Below the pieces are notes generated by a model. The model was not told the DNA's origin. It ran no database searches and worked only from the letters and a program-made list of their open reading frames with translations. Below, piece by piece: positions 31,851-41,173 of a stretch of DNA of 64,000 nucleotides. The stretch comes from Melastoma dodecandrum (taxonomy: Eukaryota; Streptophyta; Magnoliopsida; Myrtales; Melastomataceae). The position numbers and the translations under genes were made by a program. Position 1 is the first letter of the stretch. The number at the start of each line of letters is the position of its first letter. The stretch spans positions 1 to 64,000 of the forward strand of contig JARUPY010000416.1 in assembly GCA_029817715.1 (NCBI GenBank), written 5' to 3'.

Positions 31851-33121
31851 CGCCGCCCGTCCCGCCCCATCGTGATGCCGCGCACCAACGCCTCGCTGCC
31901 GAATCGCGCCCGCACTGCGTCGATGGCCCGCGCGGCGGCCTTCTGGCGTGCCAGTCCCGTGTCGACGAGGTCGGCGACGTCGGCCTCGGCGGCCGGGCGT
32001 AGCTCAGCGGCGCCGAGGCCGATTAGGCGGTAGCGCGTGCCGTCGAGTTCGGGCAGGAGGAGGGCGCGGGCGGCGGCGAACAGGCGGACGGCGAGCTGCG
32101 TCGGCGGGATCGGCGACCGCGAGCGGGTCTTCAGGCGGAAGCTGCTCGTCTTGAGCTTGAGGACCACGCCGGCAGCCGAAAGGTCCGACGCGGTCAGACG
32201 TTGTGCGACCTTCTCGCTGAGATGGTAGAGGATCGGCAGCAGCTCGTCCGCCGTCGAAAGATCGCTTGTGGAAGGTCGTCTCCGAGGAGATGCTCTTCGC
32301 CTCGCGCTCCGGCGAGACCGACGTGCGTCGATCCCGTGCGCGAGGCGCCACAGGCCCGAGCCCTCGGAGCCGATGCGGCGGGCGAACTCCGCCTCGGAGC
32401 AATCCTGGATGTCGCCGATCGTCGAGAACCCCAGCGCGGCGAGCCGTGCCTGCGAGACCGCGCCGACGCCCCAGATCGCGCCGACCGGCTTGCCTCGCAG
32501 CACCGACGTCGCCTCGGCGCGGCCGATCACCGCGAAGCCGCGCGGCTTGTCGAGATCGGAGGCGAGCTTGGCCAGGAACTTGCAGTCGGAGAGGCCGATC
32601 GACACGCTGATGCCATGCTCCCGCTCGACCGCCTGGGCGAAGCGCGCCAGGGTCACGGCCGGCATGGCGCCGTGCACGCCCTCGGTGCCGGCGAGGTCGA
32701 GGAAGGCCTCGTCGATCGACACCGGCTGCACGAGCGGCGTGAGGTCGAACATCATGCTGCGGATCGCGCGGCCGGTGGCGGCGTATTTCGCCATGTCCGG
32801 GCGGACGACGATCGCCTGCGGGCAGAGCTTGCGCGCCTTGAACATCGGCATGGCCGAGCGCACGCCGTGGATGCGGGCGTTGTAGCAGGCGGTCAGCACG
32901 ACCCCGCGTTCGCAGCCGCCGACGATCACCGCCTCGTCGCGCAGCTCCGGCCGGTCGCGCTTCTCGATGCTGGCGTAGAAGGCGTCGCAATCGACATGGG
33001 CGATCGACAGCGCCGGCAGCTCGTCGTGGGCGACCATCCGCGGCGATCCGCAGGCGGGGCAGCGCGTCGGGGCCGGGGCCGGCGCCCAGGCGAGGCAGTC
33101 GCGGCAGACGCCGGTGGGCAT
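31847..33121 (-). CDS. dinB: DNA polymerase IV (Y family) with an N-terminal CxxC...CxxC extension
   Basis: An error-prone translesion polymerase. An N-terminal extension carries four cysteines in zinc-ribbon spacing (CRDC ... CPAC, residues 6-24), then the catalytic palm begins AHVDCDAFYASIEKRD with metal-binding Asp, and the second acid site SIDEAFLDLAG is present. Little-finger residues follow after about 230. Two compensating shifts between 32265 and 32330 garble about 20 residues before TADELLPILYHLSEKVAQRL. The start overlaps the DUF3572 stop (TGATG). Induction by the SOS response is not shown, since no LexA box is visible. Confidence 0.92.
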   Translation of the reverse strand: MPTGVCRDCLAWAPAPAPTRCPACGSPRMVAHDELPALSIAHVDCDAFYASIEKRDRPELRDEAVIVGGCERGVVLTACYNARIHGVRSAMPMFKARKLCPQAIVVRPDMAKYAATGRAIRSMMFDLTPLVQPVSIDEAFLDLAGTEGVHGAMPAVTLARFAQAVEREHGISVSIGLSDCKFLAKLASDLDKPRGFAVIGRAEATSVLRGKPVGAIWGVGAVSQARLAALGFSTIGDIQDCSEAEFARRIGSEGSGLWRLAHGIDARRSRRSARRRASPRRRPSTSDLSTADELLPILYHLSEKVAQRLTASDLSAAGVVLKLKTSSFRLKTRSRSPIPPTQLAVRLFAAARALLLPELDGTRYRLIGLGAAELRPAAEADVADLVDTGLARQKAAARAIDAVRARFGSEALVRGITMGRDGRR

Positions 33122-33402
33122 CAGTCCTCGAAACCGGATTGGGGACCGGGCGCCGGCCCGAGCGCCAGGCGCAGCGCCTCGATGTCGGCCGGGTCGCGGC
33201 CCGAATCGGCGGCGAAGGCGAGGAGGCAGCGCTCGTCGGCGGCGATGTAGTCGAGCAGGCTGGCCGCGAACCCGGGTGAGGCGGCGGCTTGGCGCAGGGA
33301 AGCGGGTGAAAGGCCGGTGATGTCGAGGAATCGCTGCAGCCGCTCGGGGTCGCCGGCGAGGAAGGTGAGCGCCTCGGCGGCCAGCGCGTCCGTGTCAGGC
33401 AC
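33121..33402 (-). CDS. DUF3572 family protein
   Basis: An intact, mostly helical 93-residue protein: EALTFLAGDPERLQRFLDITGLSP, SPGFAASLLDYIAADERCLLAFA. The family is alphaproteobacterial and sits next to dinB and divK in Rhizobiales. Function is unknown. It shares one base with the dinB start and is probably co-transcribed with it. Confidence 0.85.
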   Translation of the reverse strand: MPDTDALAAEALTFLAGDPERLQRFLDITGLSPASLRQAAASPGFAASLLDYIAADERCLLAFAADSGRDPADIEALRLALGPAPGPQSGFED

Positions 33403-33545
33403 GATTTGCTTGTGGAAAGGACGCGAAAACCGGCCTCCTCATCGGTCGGGTTTTCCTTTCGTCAACGTGTCCGGGCTAAGCTCGTGTATAACGTCGCGGC
33501 TCTTCGATTGGGGATAGACCATATGGCGAAGGCAAGAGTCGCGCG

Positions 33546-33920
33546 ATGCCGAAAAGCGTCCTGATCGTCGAGGACAACGAGTTGAACATGAAACTGTTCA
33601 ACGACTTGCTGGAAGCGAACGGCTACCGGACGATCCAGACGCGGAGCGGCGTCGAGGCCGTCGAGCTGGCGCGCACGCACCGGCCCGACCTCATTCTCAT
33701 GGATATCCAGCTTCCGGAAGTGTCGGGTCTCGAGGTCATCCGCTGGATCAAGGACGACGAGGCGCTGAAGCGCATTCCGGTGATCGCCATCACGGCTTTC
33801 GCCATGAAGGGCGACGAGGAGAAGATCCGGCAGGGCGGCTGCGAGGCCTATCTGTCGAAACCCATCTCCGTCGTCAAGTTTCTGGAAACCGTTCGAAACT
33901 ACTTGTCCGATACCGACTGA
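33546..33920 (+). CDS. divK: Single-domain response regulator DivK
   Basis: An essential cell-cycle signalling receiver in alphaproteobacteria that connects the DivJ/PleC kinases to CtrA control. It consists of one receiver domain of 124 residues with the acidic pocket VEDN, the phospho-acceptor D53 in [13 protein letters not shown], the switch Thr in [12 protein letters not shown] and the conserved Lys in YLSKPISV. No output domain. The gene is intact and 18 bp upstream of pleD, the order seen in Caulobacter and rhizobia. Confidence 0.95.
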   Translation: MPKSVLIVEDNELNMKLFNDLLEANGYRTIQTRSGVEAVELARTHRPDLILMDIQLPEVSGLEVIRWIKDDEALKRIPVIAITAFAMKGDEEKIRQGGCEAYLSKPISVVKFLETVRNYLSDTD

Positions 33921-33938
33921 GCGAGACCTCCCGAGACC

Positions 33939-35310
33939 ATGTCAGCCCGCGTTTTGATCGTCGACGATTTCGCTGCGAACCTCGCTCTGCTCGAGGCGCG
34001 GCTCACGGCCGAGTATTTCGATGTCCGCACCGCCTCGAGCGGGCCGGAGGCGCTGGCGGTCTGCGCGCGCGCCGAATGCGACATCGTGCTGCTCGACGTG
34101 ATGATGCCGGGCATGGACGGGCTGGAGGTCTGTCGACGCCTCAAGCGCGACCCGCTGACCCACCATATTCCTGTCGTGCTCGTCACCGCGCTCGACCAGC
34201 CGTCCGACCGGCTGCGCGGCCTCGATGCCGGCGCCGAGGATTTTCTCACCAAGCCGATCGATGAGGTCGCGCTGATCGCCCGCGTGCGCTCGCTCAGCCG
34301 TCTGAAGCTCGTGCTCGACGAGCTGCGCGGAGCGCGCCGCGACCTCGGCCAATCTCGGCATGCCCGATCCGGTTCTCGCCGCCGTGCGCAACGACGTGCG
34401 CGACGCGCGTGTCCTGGTGATCGAGGACAGACCCGCCGCCGCGAGCCAGATCGCCGCGACCTTAGGCGCGACGCATACGATCGACATCGAAGCCGACCCG
34501 CACGTCGCTCTCATCCGGGGCGCGGAGGGCGAGTACGACCTCTTCATCGTCTCGCTGGGCCTCGACGGCCACGACGGGCTGCGGGTCTGCTCGCAGCTGC
34601 GCTCGCTCGAGCGCACCCGCCACGTGCCGATCCTCCTGGTCGCCGAGGCCGAGGACAAGCCGCGACTGCTGCGCGGCCTCGATCTCGGCGTCAACGATTA
34701 CGTGCTGCGGCCGATCGACCGCAACGAGCTGATGGCTCGCGTCCGCACGCAGCTGCGTCGCAAGTTCTACGTCGACTGCCTGCGCGAGAACGTCCAGGCC
34801 TCGATCGAGATGGCTGTCGTCGACACGCTCACAGGGCTCAACAACCGCCGCTACTTCGACCTGCATTTCTCGACCTTGATCGGGCAGGCCTCGCGGCGCG
34901 GGCGACCGCTGTCGCTGATGATCCTCGACATCGACCATTTCAAGCAGGTCAACGACACGCAGGGTCACGATGCCGGCGACCAGATCCTGCGGCTGTTCGC
35001 GGCGCGGACGCGCAACGTGGTCCGCACGAGCGACCTGGTGTGCCGGCTGGGCGGCGAGGAGTTCGCGGTGCTGATGCCCGATACCGGGCTGGAGATCGCC
35101 TCGCTCGTCGCCGAGCGAGTCCGTCGCGTGATCGAGAGCGACCTCTTCGCCATCGCCGCGGACCACGCGCCGATCCCCGTGACCGTGTCGATCGGCCTCG
35201 CCGAGCGCGGCAGGGCAGACGACCCCGACCTGCTGCTGCGGCGCGCCGACGGCGCGCTCTACCGCTCGAAGGGATCGGGGCGCAACCGCGTCACCGCCGA
35301 CGCGGCATAG
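33939..35310 (+). CDS. pleD: Diguanylate cyclase response regulator PleD (REC-REC-GGDEF), one frameshift
   Basis: Makes cyclic di-GMP when phosphorylated and controls polar differentiation. REC1 carries D53 in IVLLDVMMPGMDG; REC2 is degenerate, with LGLDGHDG in place of the acceptor Asp motif; the GGDEF domain has the active loop RLGGEEFAVLMPD. An RxxD inhibitory site (RTSD) precedes it at the canonical spacing, so product inhibition is expected. The shift near 34345-34360 splits REC1 and REC2. Length of about 457 codons matches Caulobacter PleD. Confidence 0.95.
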
Positions 35311-35652
35311 CGCAGCTGTCGTCTGATCTTAACGACACTGGTTTACGGTAAATAAGGAATGAACGGCGGGGCGCGCGATTCCTCGTTTGCAATTCGAAAG
35401 GGCAAAGGTAACGTCCCGATGTCGAGCGGTTTTCGCCTCTAACGGAGCCGGTCGATCGGGGCTCACGACGTCAGTTCGCGTATCGACGCCGAAGGCTCTG
35501 CTTCGAATACCCTACGGAGTGCTCAGGTCCGCCGCATCTCCTGGGTCCGTGGGGTCGACCGGCTGGCGGGTGGTTTGGAGTGGCCTCCTCGTACCATCCG
35601 CCGCCGGCCACATCGTTTCTACAACCCTGGAACGGTTGTCCGTCCGGCCGCG
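35311..35652. other. Intergenic stretch with no recognised gene
   Basis: It lies between the pleD stop and the 3' end of the secreted-protein gene. rpmG often follows pleD in Rhizobiales, but neither its sequence nor a tRNA fold is recognised here. The overlapping plus-strand frame at 35387-35704 has no family resemblance, and its composition looks like antisense noise. Confidence 0.5.
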
Positions 35653-35988
35653 CTATCGTGCCGTGCGCACAGTCTGTGTGCTGTCGAGGCAGCGCATGAG
35701 ATAGCTGTAGCGGCCCTCGGCAAGGTCGAGGCATTCGGCCGCGGCCTTCGGCAAGGTCGTCGCCCATAAGGTCTTCGCGTTCGCCATCGCCGCGTGCTCG
35801 GCGGCCTCGCACTTCGCGAGCACGCCGTCGAAAGTCGAATCGCCGAGCGTCGCGGCGAACGAGTAGCGCGCCTGCTCATGGCAATAGGCTTCGAGATCGT
35901 AGGTGGGGAAGGCCGGTTGGCCGTCTGCCGCACGGGCAGCCGGCGGGCCGAGAATCGCCAGCAGCGCCGCGGCGAGAGCGGCTTTCAC
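35653..35988 (-). CDS. Small secreted protein with conserved cysteines
   Basis: GTG start at 35988 (overlapping the SDR stop, GTGA) opens a signal peptide KAALAAALLAILGPPAARAA, cleaved near residue 20. The mature part is about 90 residues with three cysteines (EAYCHEQAR, LAKCEAAEH, ECLDLAEGRYSYLMRCLD). The pattern resembles small alphaproteobacterial periplasmic proteins of unknown role. The frame is intact. Confidence 0.65.
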   Translation of the reverse strand: MKAALAAALLAILGPPAARAADGQPAFPTYDLEAYCHEQARYSFAATLGDSTFDGVLAKCEAAEHAAMANAKTLWATTLPKAAAECLDLAEGRYSYLMRCLDSTQTVRTAR

Positions 35989-36824
35989 GATGCCTTCTCC
36001 GCGAAAGCCTTGAAGGCGTCGGCATGGTCCGGGTGCCAGCGCGACAGCGGCGGGCGGTTCTCGACGATGTCGCCGGCGGCCCACAGGATCCGCCGCTCGT
36101 CGAGACGACGCGGCACGTCGTTGTCCGGGCACAGGATGTAGAAGTCGCCCCGCTCGAGACTTTCGACCATGAAGTCGACCGTTTGCTCCGACGTCCAGGC
36201 GGCGGCCGGCTTTTCCGCGCGGCCCTTGCTCGTGAGCCCGGTGAAGACGAAGCCGGGAATGAGGAGATGCGCCGTCACCTGGCAGCCCTCCTGGTTGCGC
36301 AGGTGGTGCTGCAGCGCTTCGGTGAACGCCTTCACGCCGGCCTTGGCGACGTTGTAGGCCGGGTCGCCCGGCGGGGTGGTGATGCCCTGCTTGGAGCCGG
36401 TGTTGATGATGAGGCCCGGCGTGCCCTGGGCGATCATGCGCGGCGCGATGACCTGCGTGCCGTGCACGATGCCGAGCAGGTTGACGCCGATCACCTTCGC
36501 CCAGTTGGCATCAGGTCCGAAGATGTCGCTGCCGGGCTGCACGCCGGCGTTGTTCATGAGGACATCGATCGCGCCGAACGAATCGCGCACGGTCCGCTCG
36601 AGACGCCGAAGGTCCTCGACCTTCCCGACGTCGGTGGGCACGGCCATGGCGACACCGACCTCGCCGAGGTCTTTCTCCGCGGCGGCGAGGCGCTCGCCGG
36701 GGAGATCGGCGATGGCGACGCGCATGCCGAGCGATACGAATTTCTTCGCGGCGGCGAGGCCGATGCCGGAGGCGCCTCCCGTGACGACGGCGACATTGCG
36801 GGAGGCGAGGACGGGATGGGGCAT
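35985..36824 (-). CDS. Short-chain dehydrogenase/reductase
   Basis: An intact 279-residue Rossmann-fold oxidoreductase. The cofactor loop is TGGASGIG (residues 15-22), the stabilising NNAG is at 91-94, and the catalytic Ser144, Tyr157 and Lys161 (YNVAK) are all present. An acidic residue at the end of strand 2 (ADLPGER) suggests NAD rather than NADP. Substrate is unknown. It is divergent from the SfnB-like gene about 300 bp away and coupled to a small secreted-protein gene. Confidence 0.88.
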   Translation of the reverse strand: MPHPVLASRNVAVVTGGASGIGLAAAKKFVSLGMRVAIADLPGERLAAAEKDLGEVGVAMAVPTDVGKVEDLRRLERTVRDSFGAIDVLMNNAGVQPGSDIFGPDANWAKVIGVNLLGIVHGTQVIAPRMIAQGTPGLIINTGSKQGITTPPGDPAYNVAKAGVKAFTEALQHHLRNQEGCQVTAHLLIPGFVFTGLTSKGRAEKPAAAWTSEQTVDFMVESLERGDFYILCPDNDVPRRLDERRILWAAGDIVENRPPLSRWHPDHADAFKAFAEKAS

Positions 36825-37124
36825 GACGGGTCCAGTTTGCGTGACGCGGCGATAACGTGTCCCGCCGGGAAAGGTTTGCAGACGTGCAACTTCCTTCCGT
36901 CTGCGCGCCTTCAGGGCGCAAACTGTTTCGTGTCCGCCACCAAAACAGAAAGTATATTCAAGTGTTGACGAACAAGATTATGTAATTCCTACTGCCGTCT
37001 ACCGGAGCGGTGCGGGCGACGAGCCCCGAAGAGCTGAAGAGGCCTGATTTCTATTAGTCCCTTGTATTGGGAGAAGCATCTTCCAAGCAATGGATACCTG
37101 GCTCCGGTAAACCCAGGAGAGATT
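36825..37124. promoter_or_regulatory. Divergent promoter region between the SDR and SfnB-like genes
   Basis: No ORF is supported. An AT-rich core at about 36945-36990 (AGTATATTCAAGTGTTGACG and following bases) contrasts with the GC-rich surroundings and is the likely site of promoter elements. The SfnB-like gene has a good Shine-Dalgarno, AGGAGAG, just before its ATG. Confidence 0.4.
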
Positions 37125-38390
37125 ATGAACGCACCCGTCAAGGATATTACCGCGGCAGCCCCGCGCGTGAACTCGCAGGACGCCGTCCCGCCGCGACCGC
37201 GGCCGAGCCAGCCCGCGCACGTCATCACCAGCGACGCCGAGGCGATCGAGATCGCCCACCAGCTCGCCGCGCGCTTCAAGGAAGGCGCCGCCCTGCGCGA
37301 CCGCGAGGGCCTGCTGCCGATCGACGAGCTCGATGCCTTCTCGCAGAGCGGGCTTTGGGGCATCACGATCCCGAAGGCCTACGGCGGCGCGGGCGTCTCG
37401 TATGTGACTTTGACGCAGGTCATCGCCATCATCTCGGCCGCGGATCCGTCGCTCGGCCAGATTCCGCAGAATCACCTCGCCATCGTCGAGCACATCGTCG
37501 CCGACGGCAGCGAGGAGCAGAAGCGCTTCCTGCTCGGCGAAGTCCTCAAGGGCATCCGCTTCGGCAACGCCTTCTCCGAGCTCGGCAGCAAGCACGTCGC
37601 CGCCTTCGAGACGAAGCTGACGCCGGCCGACGGCGGCTTCCGGGTGAAGGGGCGCAAGTTCTATTCGACGGGCGCCCTGCTCTCGCACATCGTGCCGATC
37701 GTCGCCGTCGACGACGAGGGCAAGCCCTATCTCGCTTTCGCCGACCGCGACGCCGTGGGCCTCGACATCATCAACGACTGGTCGAGCTTCGGGCAGCGCA
37801 CCACCGCCTCCGGCACCGTCGTCATCGACGACGTGTTCGTGCCCACCGACCGCGTGGTCGAGGCATGGCGCGCCTTCGCCCGGCCGACGCCGGCCGGCCC
37901 GATCTCGCAGATCATCCAGGCCGCCGTCGACGCCGGCATCGCGCGCGGCACGATCGACGAGACGATCGCCTTCGTCCGCGGCCAGGCACGGCCGTGGGTC
38001 GACAGCGGCCAGGCCAAGGCGAGCGAGGACCCGTTCACCATCGCCGCCGTCGGCGACCTCGAGATCAAGCTGCATGCCGCCGAGGCGATCGTCGAGCGCG
38101 CCGCGAAGCTGATCGATGTCGCGCTCCGCGATTCGAACGAGGAGACCGTCGCCGCCGCTGCCGTGGCGACCGCCGAGGCCAAGGTGCTGACGACGGACGT
38201 CGCAATCCTCGCGGCCAACAAGCTGTTCGAGCTCGGGGGCACGCGCTCGACCCTCGTCGGCCACGGGCTCGACCGTCACTGGCGCAATGCCCGTACCCAC
38301 ACCCTGCACGACCCGGTGCGCTGGAAGTATTTTCACGTCGGCAACTACTACCTCAACGGCGTCAAGCCGGCCCGCCATCCCTGGCTGTAG
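37125..38390 (+). CDS. SfnB-family acyl-CoA-dehydrogenase-like flavoprotein (sulfur acquisition)
   Basis: An intact 421-residue protein. It has the three-part acyl-CoA dehydrogenase fold: N-terminal helices (DELDAFSQSGLWGITIPKAYGG), a beta domain (GFRVKGRKFYSTGALLSH) and C-terminal helices ending HDPVRWKYFHVGNYYLNG. The SfnB branch is typical: TLHDPVRWK and the absence of the usual catalytic Glu pattern. Homologs act in dimethylsulfone and sulfonate use under sulfur starvation. No ssu or sfn neighbours are present, so the substrate is open. Confidence 0.85.
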   Translation: MNAPVKDITAAAPRVNSQDAVPPRPRPSQPAHVITSDAEAIEIAHQLAARFKEGAALRDREGLLPIDELDAFSQSGLWGITIPKAYGGAGVSYVTLTQVIAIISAADPSLGQIPQNHLAIVEHIVADGSEEQKRFLLGEVLKGIRFGNAFSELGSKHVAAFETKLTPADGGFRVKGRKFYSTGALLSHIVPIVAVDDEGKPYLAFADRDAVGLDIINDWSSFGQRTTASGTVVIDDVFVPTDRVVEAWRAFARPTPAGPISQIIQAAVDAGIARGTIDETIAFVRGQARPWVDSGQAKASEDPFTIAAVGDLEIKLHAAEAIVERAAKLIDVALRDSNEETVAAAAVATAEAKVLTTDVAILAANKLFELGGTRSTLVGHGLDRHWRNARTHTLHDPVRWKYFHVGNYYLNGVKPARHPWL

Positions 38391-38444
38391 GCGAGCGTTC
38401 GCGGGTCCCGGCGGCATCCGCCGCCCGGGCTCCCGCGCGGATCG

Positions 38445-38783
38445 TCAGGGCTGTGAAGGCGACTCGATGCTCGCGCCCCAGTGGCGCGCGATGCTCTGGC
38501 TGTTTCTGATGATCGCGGCGGCGATCTCGGGCTTGCCGCCCGAGAACGTGTCCGGATCGGCCTTGCAGAGGGTGCAAAAGAGGCTCTGGTGGAGCGCGGC
38601 CGCGAGATAATCCGCCGATGGCGGCGGCAGGTCGAGTCCCGCCGCCGCAACCTCGGCTCGCGCGCGCTCGGTCGCCTCCTCGAGCGCCGCATAGACCTTG
38701 CGCATCAGGACGCTCTGGATCCTGGCCTGGATCTCGCCGTAGCGACGCTCGTCGGACGTTGGCAGCGGACAGGCTTCGCTCAC
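38445..38783 (-). CDS. Hypothetical 112-residue protein coupled to the DUF2330 gene
   Basis: GTG start overlaps the DUF2330 stop (GTGA). The protein is soluble and helical with one CxxC-like pair (SLFCTLCKADPDTFSGGK). No known family. As the third gene of an RnfD-like / DUF2330 / small-protein set it may act with them; this is inferred only from overlap. Confidence 0.6.
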   Translation of the reverse strand: MSEACPLPTSDERRYGEIQARIQSVLMRKVYAALEEATERARAEVAAAGLDLPPPSADYLAAALHQSLFCTLCKADPDTFSGGKPEIAAAIIRNSQSIARHWGASIESPSQP

Positions 38784-40201
38784 GGCATTTTCCTCGACGG
38801 GCTCGCTCGTTCAAAAGAATCGCGATCCCCCGGCTTCGCCTTCACGCCTTCGTCCACCATGCGCGCGCGGATCGAGGCGATGTCCCAGCCGGTCAGGCTG
38901 GCTAGGGTCGTCGCCTCGTTCTCGAGGCGCGCCGGCAGCGCCTTGCGATAGGCCACGCCCTCCTTGCAGGAGCCCGCCTCGACCGGATGCCTCAGCTTGT
39001 AGATCGCCTGGAACGGCTCGCGATCCACCGTCTCGGCGAAGGCCAGGTCCTCGGGAAAATGGCCGGCATCGTAGCGCACGTGGAGGCGCGTCAGGAAGGC
39101 GTCGGGCGCGACGTCCGCCGGAAAGCGCGCATTCTTCAGCTGGTCGATGTCGGCATCGGCGAATTGCGGAAAGTGCCAGCGCGCGCCGAGGTTGAAGAGC
39201 TCGACCGCTGTCGGCGCCGGCGCGGCGCACGGATCACACGGCAGGCCGCCGTCGATCGCCCAGGCGTATTCCATGTACACCTTGCTCATGCCGTCCTCGG
39301 CGACGCGCGTGTCGAAGGTCGCCTTGTAGATGTCGCCGAACGAATCCTTGGCGAAAAGCGGAATGCCCATGCCCGACGGCATCTTTGCGGTCTGGTAGTT
39401 CGCCGTCTCCACCCTGCCCTTGCGCGACAGGACGAAGACGACGAGGTCCTGCGGTCCCTGGCGTTCACCGTGCCGAGGGCGGATCGGTAGCATGAATTTC
39501 CGCGACTGGTAGGCGACCTGCAGAGGGCTGAGATAATTGCCGCCGGCGAGCTTGTGCCGGTCAAGGTTCACCTTGGCGACGAAGAAGTGCATGCCCTGCG
39601 CGATGTAGGATTTGAGCACCGGGCCGGCGCCCTCGGGAATGCGATAATCGTTCGCCTTCAACCAGTCGACGAGGCCGCCGCTCTCCTTGGCCGTGAGGAT
39701 GAGGATGTCGTAGATCCCGACCTCGTAGCGCGCCTCGATCGTCACTTCGGGCCTAGCGGCCGCCACGGGCACGGCCTGGCGGGCCATCGCCATTCCGGGC
39801 GGCGCCGGAATGTTATACGCCATTTCCGGCGGCGCGCAGGGGTCCTCGTCGTAATACTCGCTGAGGCGCGGCGCCGAATAAGCGTCGAGCTTGTCGACGA
39901 GGTCGTTGCCGACGACGAGGATGTCCTTCCTCTGCACGATCGTCGGCACCGGAACGACCAGCGCAAAGGCCTTCGGGTCGCCCTCGTAGTCGCTCGCCAT
40001 GGTGACGCTGGCGCGCCCCGCGTCCCAGGCGAGCACCACCTTGGACGATTGGTTGAACAGCTTCGAATCGGCCTGCGCGACATAGAAGCCGCAGAAGGCG
40101 AGCGCCGGCGCCAGCGGCGCGACGAGCGCGGCCGAGAGACCGAGAACCAGGCCGAGCGCGCGGCCGGCGGCACCGAGCCCGGTACGATGGAGAGCGGTCA
40201 C
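38780..40201 (-). CDS. DUF2330 exported protein
   Basis: An intact protein of about 473 residues. The N-terminal signal segment (ALGLVLGLSAALVAPLAPALA) ends before the family hallmark FCGFYVAQADSKLFNQSSKVVLAWD. A Pro-rich segment and cysteine pairs (EDPCAPPEM, GLPCDPCAAP) suggest disulfides or metal binding in the periplasm. GTG at 40201 overlaps the RnfD-like stop (GTGA) and begins at the family start. Function is unknown; it is often found beside NqrB/RnfD-like genes. Confidence 0.85.
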   Translation of the reverse strand: MTALHRTGLGAAGRALGLVLGLSAALVAPLAPALAFCGFYVAQADSKLFNQSSKVVLAWDAGRASVTMASDYEGDPKAFALVVPVPTIVQRKDILVVGNDLVDKLDAYSAPRLSEYYDEDPCAPPEMAYNIPAPPGMAMARQAVPVAAARPEVTIEARYEVGIYDILILTAKESGGLVDWLKANDYRIPEGAGPVLKSYIAQGMHFFVAKVNLDRHKLAGGNYLSPLQVAYQSRKFMLPIRPRHGERQGPQDLVVFVLSRKGRVETANYQTAKMPSGMGIPLFAKDSFGDIYKATFDTRVAEDGMSKVYMEYAWAIDGGLPCDPCAAPAPTAVELFNLGARWHFPQFADADIDQLKNARFPADVAPDAFLTRLHVRYDAGHFPEDLAFAETVDREPFQAIYKLRHPVEAGSCKEGVAYRKALPARLENEATTLASLTGWDIASIRARMVDEGVKAKPGDRDSFERASPSRKMP

Positions 40202-41057
40202 GCGGTAGCCTCCTCGGTTTGACGCCAGACGAAACGGCCAGCGGGGAAAGAGAGCGTCGAGCAGCGGGGACAGCGAGGCTCGCCGCAACCAGCGCGACGT
40301 AGAGGCCGGGGCGCATCTGCTCCACGAAAAGCAGCCAATGCGCGGTGGCGGCGACGAGGATCGCGAACAGGAAGCGCGCCGGCCGCGCGTCGGGTGTCGT
40401 GCGCGGGTCGGTGATCATGAAGAAGGCGAAGAGCAGCAGCGCGCCGTTCTGGATCTGGTGCAGCGGGATGGCCCACGGATCGCCGAGCGAGGCGGCGCGG
40501 GCGAAGGCGAGCCCGGCGTAGGCGGCGACGAAGGCGAGCGCGAGATCGAGCCGCGCGGCGCGTGTAAGCACGAGGATCGCCAGCGCGACGATCGTGCCGC
40601 CGATGACGACCGAAGTGCCCCACTGCCCCGGCGAGACCCAGGCGTGCCCCGTCTGGAGCACGACGAGGATCGCCAGCGCCGCCGGGTTGAACAGGTGCTT
40701 GCTGCGGATGCGGATCAGGAATTTCGACGCGATGGCGAGCCCGGCCGCAAGCGCCGGCACCCACAAGGCGTCGCCGCGCAGCAGCAGCGCCAGCGACAGC
40801 CCGGTGATCAGCGGCGAGCGCAGATCGAGCGAAGACGCATGCGAGAGCCGGGCGGCGAGGCACTGCGCTGCGAGCGCCGCGCCGATGGCGACGAGGCTCG
40901 GCACGAGCGCGGCGCCGAGGCTGAGCTGCGTGAGGTTCCAGACGAGGAGCATCGAGAGCGCCGCGATCTGCCAGACGCGGGCGTCACGCAGGGTGCGGCG
41001 CGCCTCGATCCTGTCGACGAAGGCGACCATCGACGCGCTCCGCACCTTGGCCGTCAC
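40198..41057 (-). CDS. RnfD/NqrB-like inner-membrane protein, one frameshift
   Basis: Polytopic, with about eight helices (LTQLSLGAALVPSLVAIGAAL, LITGLSLALLLR, LFNPAALAILVVLQ, ALLLFAFFMITDP, and others). The LFNPAAL and FFMITDPRTTP patterns match the NQR2/RnfD/RnfE core, but the covalent-FMN SxT motif is not clearly present and no other rnf genes are here. An extra base in the run at 40266-40269 shifts the frame before the C terminus RFVWRQTEEATA. It is first in the DUF2330 set. Stand-alone copies of this kind have no assigned electron donor. Confidence 0.78.
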
Positions 41058-41173
41058 CGATCGACGGCGGCGGTATCAGGCGCGGCGCGTTTGGCCGAAA
41101 GCCGGGGGAAGCGTGTCAAAATCTGGCGTCGAGGTCTTAGGATGAAAGTCCCGGGACGTCGTCGCCGGACGGA

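Noticed and set aside
35387..35704. Plus-strand frame of 105 codons
   Set aside because: No family resemblance and no ribosome site; it overlaps the antisense of a secreted-protein gene.
40198..41057. Complete Rnf or Nqr complex
   Set aside because: Only one RnfD/NqrB-like subunit is present; no RnfC, RnfB or other subunit genes nearby.
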